Positions 9,160 to 18,156 are shown, counted from the stretch's first letter. The stretch: DNA of 64,000 nucleotides from Chitinophaga vietnamensis (GCF_902167635.1 NZ_CABHMS010000001.1:496001-560000); one strand, 5' to 3'. Program-made: numbers and translations. Notes: a model not told the origin generated them from the sequence alone.

Positions 9160-10473
9160 ATGCCGCTGCTCGTTGTTATAGCTGCTATTCTCCTGTTGGT
9201 CATCCTGGTAACCTGGTGCCGACTCAATACTTTTATCTCTTTTATTATCGTATCGCTGTTGATGGGCCTCGCGCTCCATATGAAGATCGGCGATATTACG
9301 CAGTCCATACAAACCGGTATCGGCAAAACATTAGGCTCCTTGATCGTTGTGATCGTATTTGGCGCGATGTTAGGAAAGCTGGTGGCGGAAAGTGGCGCTG
9401 CGCAAAGGATTGCGGGTGGCCTGATGAATTTGTTAGGCCCCAAGTATATACAATGGTCGCTGATGATCACCGGTTTTATTGTTGGCATTCCGCTGTTTTA
9501 TAATATCGGCTTTGTATTGATGGTGCCGCTGATCTTTACTGTAGCGGCACGTACCAAATTACCGGTGGTATACCTGGGTATCCCGATGCTGGCTTCCTTA
9601 TCAGTTACACATGGTTACCTGCCGCCGCATCCTTCTCCTACAGCGCTGGTAGAAAAGTATCATGCTAATATTGGCATGACGCTGGTGCTGGGATTTATGT
9701 TGGCCATTCCGGCTATCATCCTTGCAGGGCCGGTGTTTTCACGCTTTCTGAAACATTATACCACACCGCCTGCCAGCATGTTTGTAGCCGAGGCGATGCC
9801 GGATGAGCAGCTGCCCGGCATGGGCGCCAGCTTGCTCGCCGCCCTCTTGCCCGTACTGCTGCTGGCATTGACAGCATTGGCGAAATTGTGGATACCGCAG
9901 GATAATATCTTCTACGAAGTAAGTACCTGGCTGGGCGATCCCCTGATCGTGATGCTGCTGGCCGTTTTAAACGGTATCTACCTGCTTGGCCTCAGAAGAA
10001 AAATACCGATGAAAAAAGTGATGGGCATCATGGACGATGCTGTGCGCGATGTAGCGGTGATCATCCTCATCATCGGCGGATCGGGCGCCTTAACGCAACT
10101 GCTGCAAGATAGTAAGGTGAATCTATACGTAGCCACCGCCTTGCAAGAGATGCACCTGCATCCGCTGTTGCTCGCATGGAGCATTGCAGCGATCATCCGC
10201 GTATGCATAGGATCAGCTACCGTAGCGGGTTTGACTACCGCCGGCATTGTAGCGCCACTGATCGCCTCTTCCGGTGTAAACCCCAACCTGATGGTGCTGG
10301 CCACCGGCGCGGGCAGCCTTATGTTCTCGCATATCAACGACGCCGGTTTCTGGATGTTCAAGGAATATTTTAACTTGTCAGTAAAAGATACCATTAAAAC
10401 CTGGTCGGTGATGGAAACCATCGTATCAGTCACCGGCCTTGTCGGTAGCTTGCTCCTTAGTTTGATTGTATAA
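9160..10473 (+). CDS. GntP-family permease (gluconate / D-serine type)
   Basis: Predicted proton-coupled permease for gluconate-like acids or, as in DsdX of the same family, D-serine. From the ATG at 9160 the product has 437 aa, the usual GntP length, with about twelve hydrophobic segments. Motifs include VIVFGAMLGKLVAESGAAQRI near residue 65 and GSATVAGLTTAGIVAPL near 350. A longer frame reaches back to 9025, but its 45 extra residues are translated from the inverted repeat and look unlike a transporter. It heads a tight operon with ridA-like, D-amino-acid PLP enzyme and dipeptidase genes (gaps 19, 11 and 15 nt), which favours an amino-acid substrate over gluconate. Confidence 0.85.
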   Translation: MPLLVVIAAILLLVILVTWCRLNTFISFIIVSLLMGLALHMKIGDITQSIQTGIGKTLGSLIVVIVFGAMLGKLVAESGAAQRIAGGLMNLLGPKYIQWSLMITGFIVGIPLFYNIGFVLMVPLIFTVAARTKLPVVYLGIPMLASLSVTHGYLPPHPSPTALVEKYHANIGMTLVLGFMLAIPAIILAGPVFSRFLKHYTTPPASMFVAEAMPDEQLPGMGASLLAALLPVLLLALTALAKLWIPQDNIFYEVSTWLGDPLIVMLLAVLNGIYLLGLRRKIPMKKVMGIMDDAVRDVAVIILIIGGSGALTQLLQDSKVNLYVATALQEMHLHPLLLAWSIAAIIRVCIGSATVAGLTTAGIVAPLIASSGVNPNLMVLATGAGSLMFSHINDAGFWMFKEYFNLSVKDTIKTWSVMETIVSVTGLVGSLLLSLIV

Positions 10474-10492
10474 CATAAACGGATAAACGAAA

Positions 10493-10954
10493 ATGACGCC
10501 CACTGAAAATTTCAAGGCCCTTGGCCTCCATCTCCCGCCAGCACCTGCTCCGCTTGGCGTATACAAACCTCTCCTCGTTGATGGTAAATATGTATACGTT
10601 TCCGGTCATGGTACTGTGAAGGACGATAAAAGCCTGATCATCGGCCGCATCGGCGAAGATATGGACATAGAAGCCGGCAAACTGGCTGCCCGCCAGGTAG
10701 GACTGGCCATCCTTTCCACACTGGTGACCAACCTCGGCAGTCTTGATAAAATCAAAAGAGTGATCAAAGTGCTTGGCATGGTGAACTGTACGCCGGATTT
10801 CCAGCGTCATCCTTATGTGATCAATGGCGCCAGTGAATTATTCGCGAAGGTGTGGGGAGAAGAGAATGGCATTGGCGTGAGAAGCGCCGTGGGCATGGGT
10901 TCCCTGCCAGACAACATCCCGGTGGAAATAGAAGCGCTCTTTGAACTGCATTAA
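10493..10954 (+). CDS. RidA (YjgF/UK114) family protein
   Basis: Probable reactive enamine/imine deaminase. RidA proteins hydrolyse 2-aminoacrylate and related intermediates released by PLP-dependent dehydratases. The 153-aa product has the YjgF fold length plus a short N-terminal extension. Arg130 in VRSAVGM and Glu145 in NIPVEIEAL have the same 15-residue spacing as the catalytic Arg105 and Glu120 of E. coli RidA. Its place 11 nt before a D-serine/D-threonine-type PLP enzyme fits this detoxifying role. Some members of this superfamily have other activities, so the exact substrate is inferred. Confidence 0.85.
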   Translation: MTPTENFKALGLHLPPAPAPLGVYKPLLVDGKYVYVSGHGTVKDDKSLIIGRIGEDMDIEAGKLAARQVGLAILSTLVTNLGSLDKIKRVIKVLGMVNCTPDFQRHPYVINGASELFAKVWGEENGIGVRSAVGMGSLPDNIPVEIEALFELH

Positions 10955-10965
10955 ATCAACCGCAT

Positions 10966-12069
10966 ATGGAATGGTACCAGCTTGCCAATGCCGCGCAGAT
11001 CGATTCCCCCGCGATACTGGTGTATAAAGAGCGGATAAAAGAGAATATACATCTTGTAAAAGAGATGATAGATGATGTGCAACGCCTGCGCCCTCATATC
11101 AAAACCAATAAGATGGCGGAAGTCGTGCAACTCATGCTGGATGCAGGTATCGCTCGCTTCAAATGCGCTACCATTGCGGAAGCGGAGCTGCTGGGCATCA
11201 CGGGCGCCCCTGATGCGCTGCTGGCTTATCAGCCGGTAGGTCCAAAGGTGCACAGATTGCTGGAACTGGTGAAGAAATATCCCGCTACTACTTTCTCCTG
11301 CCTCGTAGATAACAAGGAAAGCGCTGCTTTTATCAGCAGGGTATTTGCTGATGACGGCAAACGTATCAATGTTTATATCGATCTCAATGTGGGCATGAAC
11401 CGCACTGGTATTCATCCGGATGCCACTGCGCTGGAACTGTATCAATACCTGCATACGCTTCCTGGCGTGCAGCCTCTTGGCCTGCATGCCTACGATGGCC
11501 ACCTGCATGATACGGACATGGCTATACGAAAACAACGTTGCGATACAGCCTTTGCACCTGTTGCAGCCTTGCGGCAGCAAATCCTCGACAGCGGCCTGCC
11601 ACAGCCGGTGATCGTAGCCGGTGGCTCGCCCACTTTCCCTATTCACGGCAAGCGCCCGCATATCGAATGTTCACCGGGCACTTTCATATTCTGGGACTGG
11701 GGCTACGGCCGCAACCTGCCCGAACAACCATTCCAGTGGGCCGCGCTGCTGCTGACCCGTGTGATCTCCATCATCGATGAAAACCTGCTGTGCGTGGACC
11801 TAGGCCATAAATCGGTAGCTGCTGAAAACCCGCAGCCACGGGTGTTTTTCCTGAACGCGCCAACGGCGCAGCCAATATCGCAAAGTGAGGAGCACCTGGT
11901 GCTGAAAGTGGCCGATACCGCGCAATATCCTGTTGGTACTGTGTTGTACGGCGTGCCTTTGCATATCTGCCCTACGGTGGCCTTGTATGAAAAGGCTTAT
12001 GTAGTAGAAAACAATACCGCTAATACAAGCTGGCGCATCATTGCGCGCGACCGGCAAATTTTTGTCTGA
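10966..12069 (+). CDS. D-threonine aldolase / D-serine dehydratase family PLP enzyme
   Basis: Fold-type III PLP enzyme (alanine-racemase-like barrel plus DSD1 metal-binding C-terminal domain). The 367-aa product has RPHIKTNKM with probable PLP lysine Lys46. The C-terminal LHICPTVALYEKAYVV contains His333 and Cys335, which correspond to the metal ligands of DSD1 and D-threonine aldolases. Known members cleave D-threonine or beta-hydroxy-D-amino acids, or dehydrate D-serine. Sequence alone does not decide between aldolase and dehydratase. The RidA-like neighbour hints at a dehydratase that makes an enamine. Confidence 0.87.
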   Translation: MEWYQLANAAQIDSPAILVYKERIKENIHLVKEMIDDVQRLRPHIKTNKMAEVVQLMLDAGIARFKCATIAEAELLGITGAPDALLAYQPVGPKVHRLLELVKKYPATTFSCLVDNKESAAFISRVFADDGKRINVYIDLNVGMNRTGIHPDATALELYQYLHTLPGVQPLGLHAYDGHLHDTDMAIRKQRCDTAFAPVAALRQQILDSGLPQPVIVAGGSPTFPIHGKRPHIECSPGTFIFWDWGYGRNLPEQPFQWAALLLTRVISIIDENLLCVDLGHKSVAAENPQPRVFFLNAPTAQPISQSEEHLVLKVADTAQYPVGTVLYGVPLHICPTVALYEKAYVVENNTANTSWRIIARDRQIFV

Positions 12070-12084
12070 CCATAATTTTATCTG

Positions 12085-13158
12085 ATGTTTACGATAGATG
12101 CTCACCTCGATCTCAGCATGAACGCCATGGAGTGGAACCGTAACTTACGTTTAGGGGTACACGAAATAAGAGAAAGGGAGAAAGGAATGAACGATAAACC
12201 AGACCGCGCAAAAGGTACGGTATCCTTACCATCTTTGCGGGAAGGTAATATTGGACTGGTGGTGGCTACGCAGATCGCGCGTTTCGTAGCGCCCGACAAC
12301 CCGCTTCCCGGCTGGTTCTCGCCGGAGCAGGCCTGGGCGCAAACGCAGGGACAGCTGGCATGGTATAAAGCGATGGAAGAAGCCGGGGAGATGACACAGA
12401 TCACCGACCTGCCTTCACTCGAAAAACATTTACAGCTGTGGAATAACGGCGACGTACCTACGAAAAAGCCGGTGGGCTATATCCTCAGTCTTGAAGGCGC
12501 TGATTCTATCGTGGATACAGGCTACCTCGAACGTGCCTGGCAGGGCGGCCTTCGTGCTCTCGGGCCGGCGCACTACGGCCCCGGTAGATACGCACAAGGC
12601 ACCGATGCCACCGGCCCGCTCACGCCCGCAGGCCGCGAGCTGCTGAAAGCCATGGAGAAGCTGAATATCATCCTCGATGCCACGCATCTCTGTGACGATA
12701 GTTTCTGGGAGGCGCTGGACCTCTTCCATGGCCATGTGTGGGCCAGTCACAACAACTGCCGCGCCTTGGTGAACCACAACCGCCAGTTCAGCGATGAGCA
12801 GATCAAAGCCCTGATAACCCGCGGCGCCGTGATCGGCGGCGCCCTCGACGCCTGGATGATGGTACCCGGCTGGGTAAGGGGCGTATCCGACCCCAGGCAA
12901 ATGAATGTTTCTCTCGATACTATGATCGATCATATGGATCACATTTGCCAGATCGCTGGAAATGCCCGCCACATCGGCATCGGCTCCGATCTCGATGGCG
13001 CCTTTGGTAAAGAGCAATGCCCCTATGACCTCGAAACGATCGCCGATTTGCAGAGCATCCCTCAACGTTTAGCGAAGCGTGGCTACTCCGCCACCGACAT
13101 CGAAGGAGTGATGCACGGCAACTGGCTACGATTTTTGCGCAATGCATGGAATAAATAG
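12085..13158 (+). CDS. Membrane dipeptidase family (peptidase M19)
   Basis: Zinc dipeptidase of the renal dipeptidase family, which accepts dipeptides whose second residue is D-configured. The 357-aa product carries the expected metal ligands: His7 and Asp9 (DAHLD), Glu137 (SLEGAD), His201 (DATHLC) and His222 (ASHNNCRAL), followed by GIGSDLDGAFG near 297-307. No signal peptide or lipobox is present, so it is probably cytoplasmic. As last gene of the GntP-RidA-PLP enzyme operon it could release D-amino acids from imported dipeptides. Confidence 0.93.
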   Translation: MFTIDAHLDLSMNAMEWNRNLRLGVHEIREREKGMNDKPDRAKGTVSLPSLREGNIGLVVATQIARFVAPDNPLPGWFSPEQAWAQTQGQLAWYKAMEEAGEMTQITDLPSLEKHLQLWNNGDVPTKKPVGYILSLEGADSIVDTGYLERAWQGGLRALGPAHYGPGRYAQGTDATGPLTPAGRELLKAMEKLNIILDATHLCDDSFWEALDLFHGHVWASHNNCRALVNHNRQFSDEQIKALITRGAVIGGALDAWMMVPGWVRGVSDPRQMNVSLDTMIDHMDHICQIAGNARHIGIGSDLDGAFGKEQCPYDLETIADLQSIPQRLAKRGYSATDIEGVMHGNWLRFLRNAWNK

Positions 13159-13163
13159 TTAAA

Positions 13164-13204
13164 TTTATATATGGCCGCGGGCCGCGCCCATGGCCATATA
13201 TAAA
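13164..13204 (+). terminator. Hairpin after the dipeptidase gene
   Basis: Perfect 13-bp outer stem, 13164-13176 with 13192-13204, around a GC-rich 15-nt loop that can pair further (GGGC with GCCC). An A-run follows rather than a T-run, so termination efficiency on the plus strand is uncertain. Confidence 0.6.
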
Positions 13205-13217
13205 AAACTTACTCCCC

Positions 13218-14423
13218 ATGCGTAACATTCCTTCCCGTATCAAAAAATTCAACGAAGGCCGCCTGCCCGACATGTTGCGGATCAAATATGCCGCTATGCG
13301 CGAGAATGCCTTTCGTTTTTACAGAGGTACCTGCCACCTGTTCTATGAAGATTTTCCGCGTAAGAGCGCGCTGCTGAAGTCGCCCAACACCTGGCTTTGC
13401 GGCGATCTGCACCTGGAAAATTTCGGCAGCTTCAAAGGAGATAACCACATCCCTTATTTTGATATCAACGATTTTGATGAGTCGATACTGGGGCCTTGTC
13501 TGCTCGATCCCGCCCGCTTGATGTGCAGCGTACTGGTAGCCTCCGAAGTGTTGGGGATCAATACAGGGCAGGCATCGCAGCTGTTCCGTTTGTTCATCGA
13601 TGAATACGCCGGCACATTGTCCATGGGCTATATCCGGCCATTGGAGCGGGAAACTGCCACCGGCATCGTCAGGGATTTCCTGGATGCCGTACGTAACCGC
13701 AAGCATAAACCTTTTATGGAAAAGCGAATGCAGTACAAGGGTAAAAGCCCGCGTCTCATTATTGACGGTGTCAAAACACTTAAAGTTCCTAAAGAAGAAA
13801 AGGAGAAGGTAAAGGAAGCGATACACAAATGGGCCGCGAAAAGGCCCGATGCCGCTGCATTCCGCGTGGAAGACGTTGCCTATCGTATAGCCGGTACCGG
13901 TAGTTTGGGCGTAGAACGTTATGTGGCCCTGGTAGCTGGCAAGGGAGGGGCCTACGGTAACTATCTGATCGATCTCAAATTCTCGCCGCCTGCCTGCATA
14001 TTGGCCTATCACAAATTTCCGCAACCGGTATGGAGCAGTGATGCCGCCCGCGTAACAGAAGTGCAGAAACGCATGGAAGCGGCCTCGCCCGCATTGCTTA
14101 CGCATATTGACATCGGCGGCAAAGACTTTATCCTGCGGGCATTGCAACCGATGGAGGATAAACTCGATTATCAATTGTTCTCCGGCAAAACAAAAAAGCT
14201 GGAAGAGATACTTATCTGTATGGCGCAGATATGCGCCTGGGATAACCTCCGCAGCAGCGGCCGCCAGGGCTCAGCCATCGCAGATGAATTGATTGCTTTC
14301 GGCAGTGATGTGAAACGCTGGAAGGATCCACTGTTCGAATATTCCCGCGATTATGCCTTGCAAGTGAAGAAAGATTTCAAAGAATATGCAAAAGCATATG
14401 ATAAAGGCGAAATGAAGATATAA
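13218..14423 (+). CDS. DUF2252 family protein
   Basis: A protein of unknown function, 401 aa, recognised by the N-terminal pattern YAAMRENAFRFYRGTCHLFY and the block WLCGDLHLENFGSFKGDN, which recalls the HGDLHxxN loop of aminoglycoside-kinase-like folds. The later DINDFDESILGPCLLDPARL would supply the acidic residue of such a site. No signal peptide is seen. It follows a hairpin and so is likely a separate unit. Its stop codon abuts the left arm of the 86-bp inverted repeat. Kinase-like activity is only an inference from fold resemblance. Confidence 0.8.
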   Translation: MRNIPSRIKKFNEGRLPDMLRIKYAAMRENAFRFYRGTCHLFYEDFPRKSALLKSPNTWLCGDLHLENFGSFKGDNHIPYFDINDFDESILGPCLLDPARLMCSVLVASEVLGINTGQASQLFRLFIDEYAGTLSMGYIRPLERETATGIVRDFLDAVRNRKHKPFMEKRMQYKGKSPRLIIDGVKTLKVPKEEKEKVKEAIHKWAAKRPDAAAFRVEDVAYRIAGTGSLGVERYVALVAGKGGAYGNYLIDLKFSPPACILAYHKFPQPVWSSDAARVTEVQKRMEAASPALLTHIDIGGKDFILRALQPMEDKLDYQLFSGKTKKLEEILICMAQICAWDNLRSSGRQGSAIADELIAFGSDVKRWKDPLFEYSRDYALQVKKDFKEYAKAYDKGEMKI

Positions 14424-14607
14424 AGCGAATATTGTCTTTGCTCAGGATTATAATGATTAAAAGGATTACCATGATTTTTTTATCAGGATTTTAAAGGATT
14501 CGCGAAGATTATTTCGATTTGATCTTCGCGAATCCTTTAAAATCCTGATAAAAAAATCATGGTAATCCTTTTAATCATTATAATCCTGAGCAAAGACAAC
14601 ATTCGCT
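14424..14607. repeat. 86-bp inverted repeat (85/86 identity, 12-nt spacer)
   Basis: Arms 14424-14509 and 14522-14607 are reverse complements with a single mismatch (A at 14431 versus G in the inverted right arm). The spacer is 14510-14521. The arms contain repeated AATCCTGAT, AATCCTTTAA and AATCATTATAATCCTGA words. The element starts directly after the DUF2252 stop codon and covers the last nine codons and the stop of the convergent GH20 gene. It can fold into a very long hairpin and may act as a two-way terminator. Confidence 0.95.
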
Positions 14608-16944
14608 CATCACCTTCAGGTTATCCATCTCTCCCTTAAATCCATTCGCTTTGTCTCCGATCGTCTCCAGCGGGAATACTAAAGTTTGCACTTTATTCAT
14701 CTTGTCTTTGGTATTCGGAAAAGATATTTTTGCACCTTCCAGTTTCTCCACCAACTGATGATTTACATACAGGGACGTACCGGTATGATTGCCACGGATC
14801 TCAATGTGCGTCCATGTTTCAACAGGTATGGTGTAGTTGAAGTGGTAATCATAACCTTCACGGGAGAAGCCCAGTTTACCTGTTTGTTGTTGTAATAATT
14901 TTACAACAGCGTTGGGAGAAGAGAAGAGCACCGCGTTGGCTTTGTTATTTGCAGCGGGTTTGATGTCGAAGCTCACCACATAATTATAGCCGATCTCTCT
15001 TACCGGTGTGGTAACATAACTGCTGCCGCCCGCCAGCACCAAGGTTTTGCCGCTATGCGCATGGTGCAGCGAAACAACATTTCTGCCATTACCACTTTTA
15101 TCAGTGATGGTACTGTTGTTGAAATCATAGAAGAGCGCAACGGAGTCTTTGCTCTTCAGCTTGGCGCGCATATTCAGCCCCGGGCCTTCACCGATATTTT
15201 TGCTCAGTGAGTCGAAGGCAGCATAATTGCTTTGCGCGGTATGGCCATTCCACATTTTTTCTGACAACACTTGCATCGCAGGAAACACGCGGTCGTGCAC
15301 ATCTTTCTCGGTGATGCCGTTGCCGGTATGATCATTCCACACGGCAAAGGAGCCGCCTCTTATCTGCGGGTGGCCTTGTGGAAACACCGCATCTCCGATC
15401 ATGTTAGGTTCCCATTTGTTATAGAGTTCGCTCCTGTTGAGATAATCATAGTAGTAGCCTGCTGCGGGTACAATGTACAGCCATCCATCGGGTGTGCTGA
15501 TGAGGTCATAGCCGAGGCGCATCATCTCTTTGGGATCGGCGTAACCGTTGTACCAGGCGTTCATTGTTACGCCTTCAGCTTTCACAGGCGTAGCGCCTTG
15601 GGCATGTGTGAGCGAGCCCCACATGCGCACCTGTTTGCCATAGCTTTCTACATAACGGATCAGGTGATCGGCAAAGGCCCGGAATTTCTCTGCTTCTTTT
15701 TTTGCATACTCATCGGTGCCGATGTGCACTTCTTTGCCTTTGAATACGGGGTCCGGGCCTTGCAGGTATTCTTTGAATATATTGTCTACAAGTGTGTAAG
15801 AGGCGCTGTCGAGATTGAGATGGTCACGGCCATATTTCGTGCTGGCGGCTTCCGGCGCCACTTTCGTGAAGGCCAGTGAATGTGCCGGTACATCTATTTC
15901 CGGAATGATACTGACTGCATACTGATCGCCGAGTGATTGCAACGCGATGAATTCTTTTTTGGAGTAGGCGCCGTCTTTGGCCGTCAAACCCGGATAGGTG
16001 GCGTTTTCCAGCCGGAAGGACGAATAGGTGCTATCCCAATTTTTATTAAAGAACTGTACAAAACCATTATCATTCAGATGAATGTGAAAATCATTCATCT
16101 TATAGTAAGACATGAATTTCACATAGTGCCGCAGGAAATCCATGGTAAAGAATTTTCTGCCCACATCCAGTACAAAGCCACGCACGGCGTATTTGGGATA
16201 ATCGCGGGCCATCCCCTGCGGGATCGTTTTGTTTTGTTCCAGCAATTGCAGGATGGTGCGGGTAGCCCAGAACGCGCCCTGGGTATGCGTTGCCGCGATG
16301 TTGATATGATCGCCGATCTGCATCAGGTAACCTTCTTCGCCGATGCTGGTATCTCCGCACTGTAGCGTTAGGAAGATATCACCTTTGCCCGGCTTCCCGC
16401 TTCTGGTGCGGAGTTGGGAGATGCCCGTTTGTGTGCGGAGATCCTGGACAAAGGTGGCTGCAATGCCGGATAACTGTGACGCATATACGGGATCTATTAC
16501 CACGCCGCTGCCGGCAGAGAACTGGTAATCGCCTTTTCCGCCATGCCACTCGCGCAGGGCGGGAATCACCAATGGCGCCTTGTTGCCGCCTGTAGCGTAT
16601 TTGCCGGGAACGGTCACTGTGCGGGCAACATCCACGCTGGCATGATCCTGCGTGCGTTCCAGCAGGAAGTAGAGGTGTACTGTGGCATCGGTGAGCGGCG
16701 TGTGGATATGTCCTTCACGGTCTATCACGGGCAGACGGTCGCTGCCCCGCAATTTGAGCTGATAGCCTGCGGGCGCCGCTGGCAGGGATAGTTGCTGGTC
16801 GCCTTGCCGGATAGTGATGTTGGAGGCGATGGCGGCGGCGGCATTCGCAAGTACCGCAGAATCAGCAGGGGTCTGCGCTTGTGCATGGCCTATAGCAAGC
16901 AATGCCACGGCTGCCATTGTTGGAAGATGGTTCAAGTATCTCAT
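14578..16944 (-). CDS. Glycoside hydrolase family 20 (beta-N-acetylhexosaminidase) with LamG-like C-terminal domain
   Basis: Exported enzyme that removes terminal N-acetylglucosamine or N-acetylgalactosamine. The 788-aa product has a signal peptide (about residues 1-23), a GH20 N-terminal domain (about 120-245), and a catalytic barrel from 250 to 570. The catalytic Asp411-Glu412 pair lies in HIGTDEY, and SFAVWND is near 532. Residues 600-780 form a concanavalin/LamG-like domain (VALFYDFNNSTITDKSGNGR). The last nine residues (SECCLCSGL) and the stop codon are encoded by the inverted repeat, so the native C-terminus may have been altered. No SusC/SusD pair lies nearby. Confidence 0.92.
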   Translation of the reverse strand: MRYLNHLPTMAAVALLAIGHAQAQTPADSAVLANAAAAIASNITIRQGDQQLSLPAAPAGYQLKLRGSDRLPVIDREGHIHTPLTDATVHLYFLLERTQDHASVDVARTVTVPGKYATGGNKAPLVIPALREWHGGKGDYQFSAGSGVVIDPVYASQLSGIAATFVQDLRTQTGISQLRTRSGKPGKGDIFLTLQCGDTSIGEEGYLMQIGDHINIAATHTQGAFWATRTILQLLEQNKTIPQGMARDYPKYAVRGFVLDVGRKFFTMDFLRHYVKFMSYYKMNDFHIHLNDNGFVQFFNKNWDSTYSSFRLENATYPGLTAKDGAYSKKEFIALQSLGDQYAVSIIPEIDVPAHSLAFTKVAPEAASTKYGRDHLNLDSASYTLVDNIFKEYLQGPDPVFKGKEVHIGTDEYAKKEAEKFRAFADHLIRYVESYGKQVRMWGSLTHAQGATPVKAEGVTMNAWYNGYADPKEMMRLGYDLISTPDGWLYIVPAAGYYYDYLNRSELYNKWEPNMIGDAVFPQGHPQIRGGSFAVWNDHTGNGITEKDVHDRVFPAMQVLSEKMWNGHTAQSNYAAFDSLSKNIGEGPGLNMRAKLKSKDSVALFYDFNNSTITDKSGNGRNVVSLHHAHSGKTLVLAGGSSYVTTPVREIGYNYVVSFDIKPAANNKANAVLFSSPNAVVKLLQQQTGKLGFSREGYDYHFNYTIPVETWTHIEIRGNHTGTSLYVNHQLVEKLEGAKISFPNTKDKMNKVQTLVFPLETIGDKANGFKGEMDNLKVMSECCLCSGL

Positions 16945-16963
16945 TGTTCACTGGTTGCATCAA

Positions 16964-16993
16964 TAAAAAACCCTTCACGATAAAGTGAAGGGT
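16964..16993 (-). terminator. Intrinsic terminator, minus strand
   Basis: On the minus strand a 9-bp stem (16985-16993 with 16970-16978) with a 6-nt loop is followed by a T-run (A-run at 16965-16970 on the plus strand). It separates the small exported protein gene upstream from the GH20 gene. Confidence 0.85.
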
Positions 16994-17020
16994 AAGCTCT
17001 ACAAAATAGACAATATTTTA

Positions 17021-17389
17021 TCAATAATATAGTTGAGATAATACGTTGGTGTCGTCGAATGTTTTAGGCTTCAGTTCCGTAAATGTGGCATACTGGCTGG
17101 AAGTGAACAGGGGCTTGAGTTTGGCTTGCAGGCCGTTTTGCATGCTGTTCAATTTTGTCTTGTAAGCCTTTTCGTTGCTGTTGATCAAGGGTTGTATGTT
17201 GATCTTCTGCCGGAGATAAGCGGTAACGATGGCCAGCAGTTTAGGCTTCTGTTTTTCTGTCAGCGACAGTGATTTATCCAGTTTGCTCACAATAGAGGCG
17301 GCGGTGCCTTCTACGTCCATCACAGGCGCCTGGGCCATTGCAAGCGATCCGGAGAATAGCAAAAATATTACGAAGAGCAGCTTTTTCAT
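17021..17389 (-). CDS. Small exported protein of unknown function
   Basis: A 122-aa protein with a clear signal peptide (MKKLLFVIFLLFSGSLAMAQ, cleavage after AQA or nearby). The mature part is helical and charged: SKLDKSLSLTEKQKPKLLAI, then FTSSQYATFTELKP. The pattern of a helix pair with LTxxQ words recalls small periplasmic Spy/CpxP-like helical proteins of Bacteroidota, but no firm family can be named. It lies 18 nt after the lipoprotein gene and is followed by a terminator, so it is the last gene of that unit. Confidence 0.75.
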   Translation of the reverse strand: MKKLLFVIFLLFSGSLAMAQAPVMDVEGTAASIVSKLDKSLSLTEKQKPKLLAIVTAYLRQKINIQPLINSNEKAYKTKLNSMQNGLQAKLKPLFTSSQYATFTELKPKTFDDTNVLSQLYY

Positions 17390-17407
17390 GCAGGGTAAAT
17401 TTTAATT

Positions 17408-18142
17408 TTATTGCATCACCAGCTTCACATAATTGGCCTGTGTATTACCATCTTCATTGATGGTGATATATTCACAAAGAATTGTTTTGTCGTTCACCCA
17501 TTTCACGGAAGAGGGGCCCCAGTCTTCCAGGTTTTCTTCGCCCACGTAAGTGATCTTGCCATTATCCAGAGAGAACAGCTGGAAGCCATTCGGCACGAAA
17601 GCCGCTACCAGATCGAGTGAGGCGCAGAGCAGGTATTTTTTATCGGGAGAGAGGATAGGGGCGGACCAGGTGTGCAGCGTATCGCCGTTGTCGGGATTCA
17701 CCAGCAGGAAATCGTTGGATTCGTTATAGGTCACATATACGCCTTTCCTTTTGATCTGGGGAAGATTGGCGATATAACTGTAAGAGGTGAAACCTTCCTC
17801 ATCACTGGTATTGTTGGTAAGTGTAAGTTCCTTGCCATTGGCGAGGCGGAAGCTCAGTTTTTCACCATTGCGTTTTACGGTAGAATCTTTTTTGAGCGCG
17901 TCCTGTTCGCTGGAATCCAGCATGGCAGGCTGCGGATATTTTTCGAAAGTAACGGAGTCGATGTTATATACGAAGAAGGTTTTATTGCCCAGTGTTACGG
18001 TATCGATCGGGGTAGCCGAAGTAGCGGGGATATCGCCGGCGGCGGTTGTTTTATCTTTTCCTGCGCGGTTACCGCAGCTCCAGAGCAGGCAGGGGATAGC
18101 ACAAATCAGCAACAGGTTCTTGAACATATTATACATTTTCAT
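17408..18142 (-). CDS. Putative lipoprotein of unknown function
   Basis: From the ATG at 18142 the product is 244 aa with a lipoprotein signal: hydrophobic residues 8-21 and lipobox LLWSC with Cys23. The mature part begins with a short linker rich in Lys, Ala and Thr, then a beta-rich region with NGKELTLTNNTSDEEGF and LSPDKKYLLCAS. The frame extends upstream to 18286 without a believable signal sequence, and a TAnnTTTG box lies 14 nt before the ATG at 18142, so the shorter start is preferred. No function can be assigned. Confidence 0.75.
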   Translation of the reverse strand: MKMYNMFKNLLLICAIPCLLWSCGNRAGKDKTTAAGDIPATSATPIDTVTLGNKTFFVYNIDSVTFEKYPQPAMLDSSEQDALKKDSTVKRNGEKLSFRLANGKELTLTNNTSDEEGFTSYSYIANLPQIKRKGVYVTYNESNDFLLVNPDNGDTLHTWSAPILSPDKKYLLCASLDLVAAFVPNGFQLFSLDNGKITYVGEENLEDWGPSSVKWVNDKTILCEYITINEDGNTQANYVKLVMQ

Positions 18143-18156
18143 TTTTTTGTAGTGTG

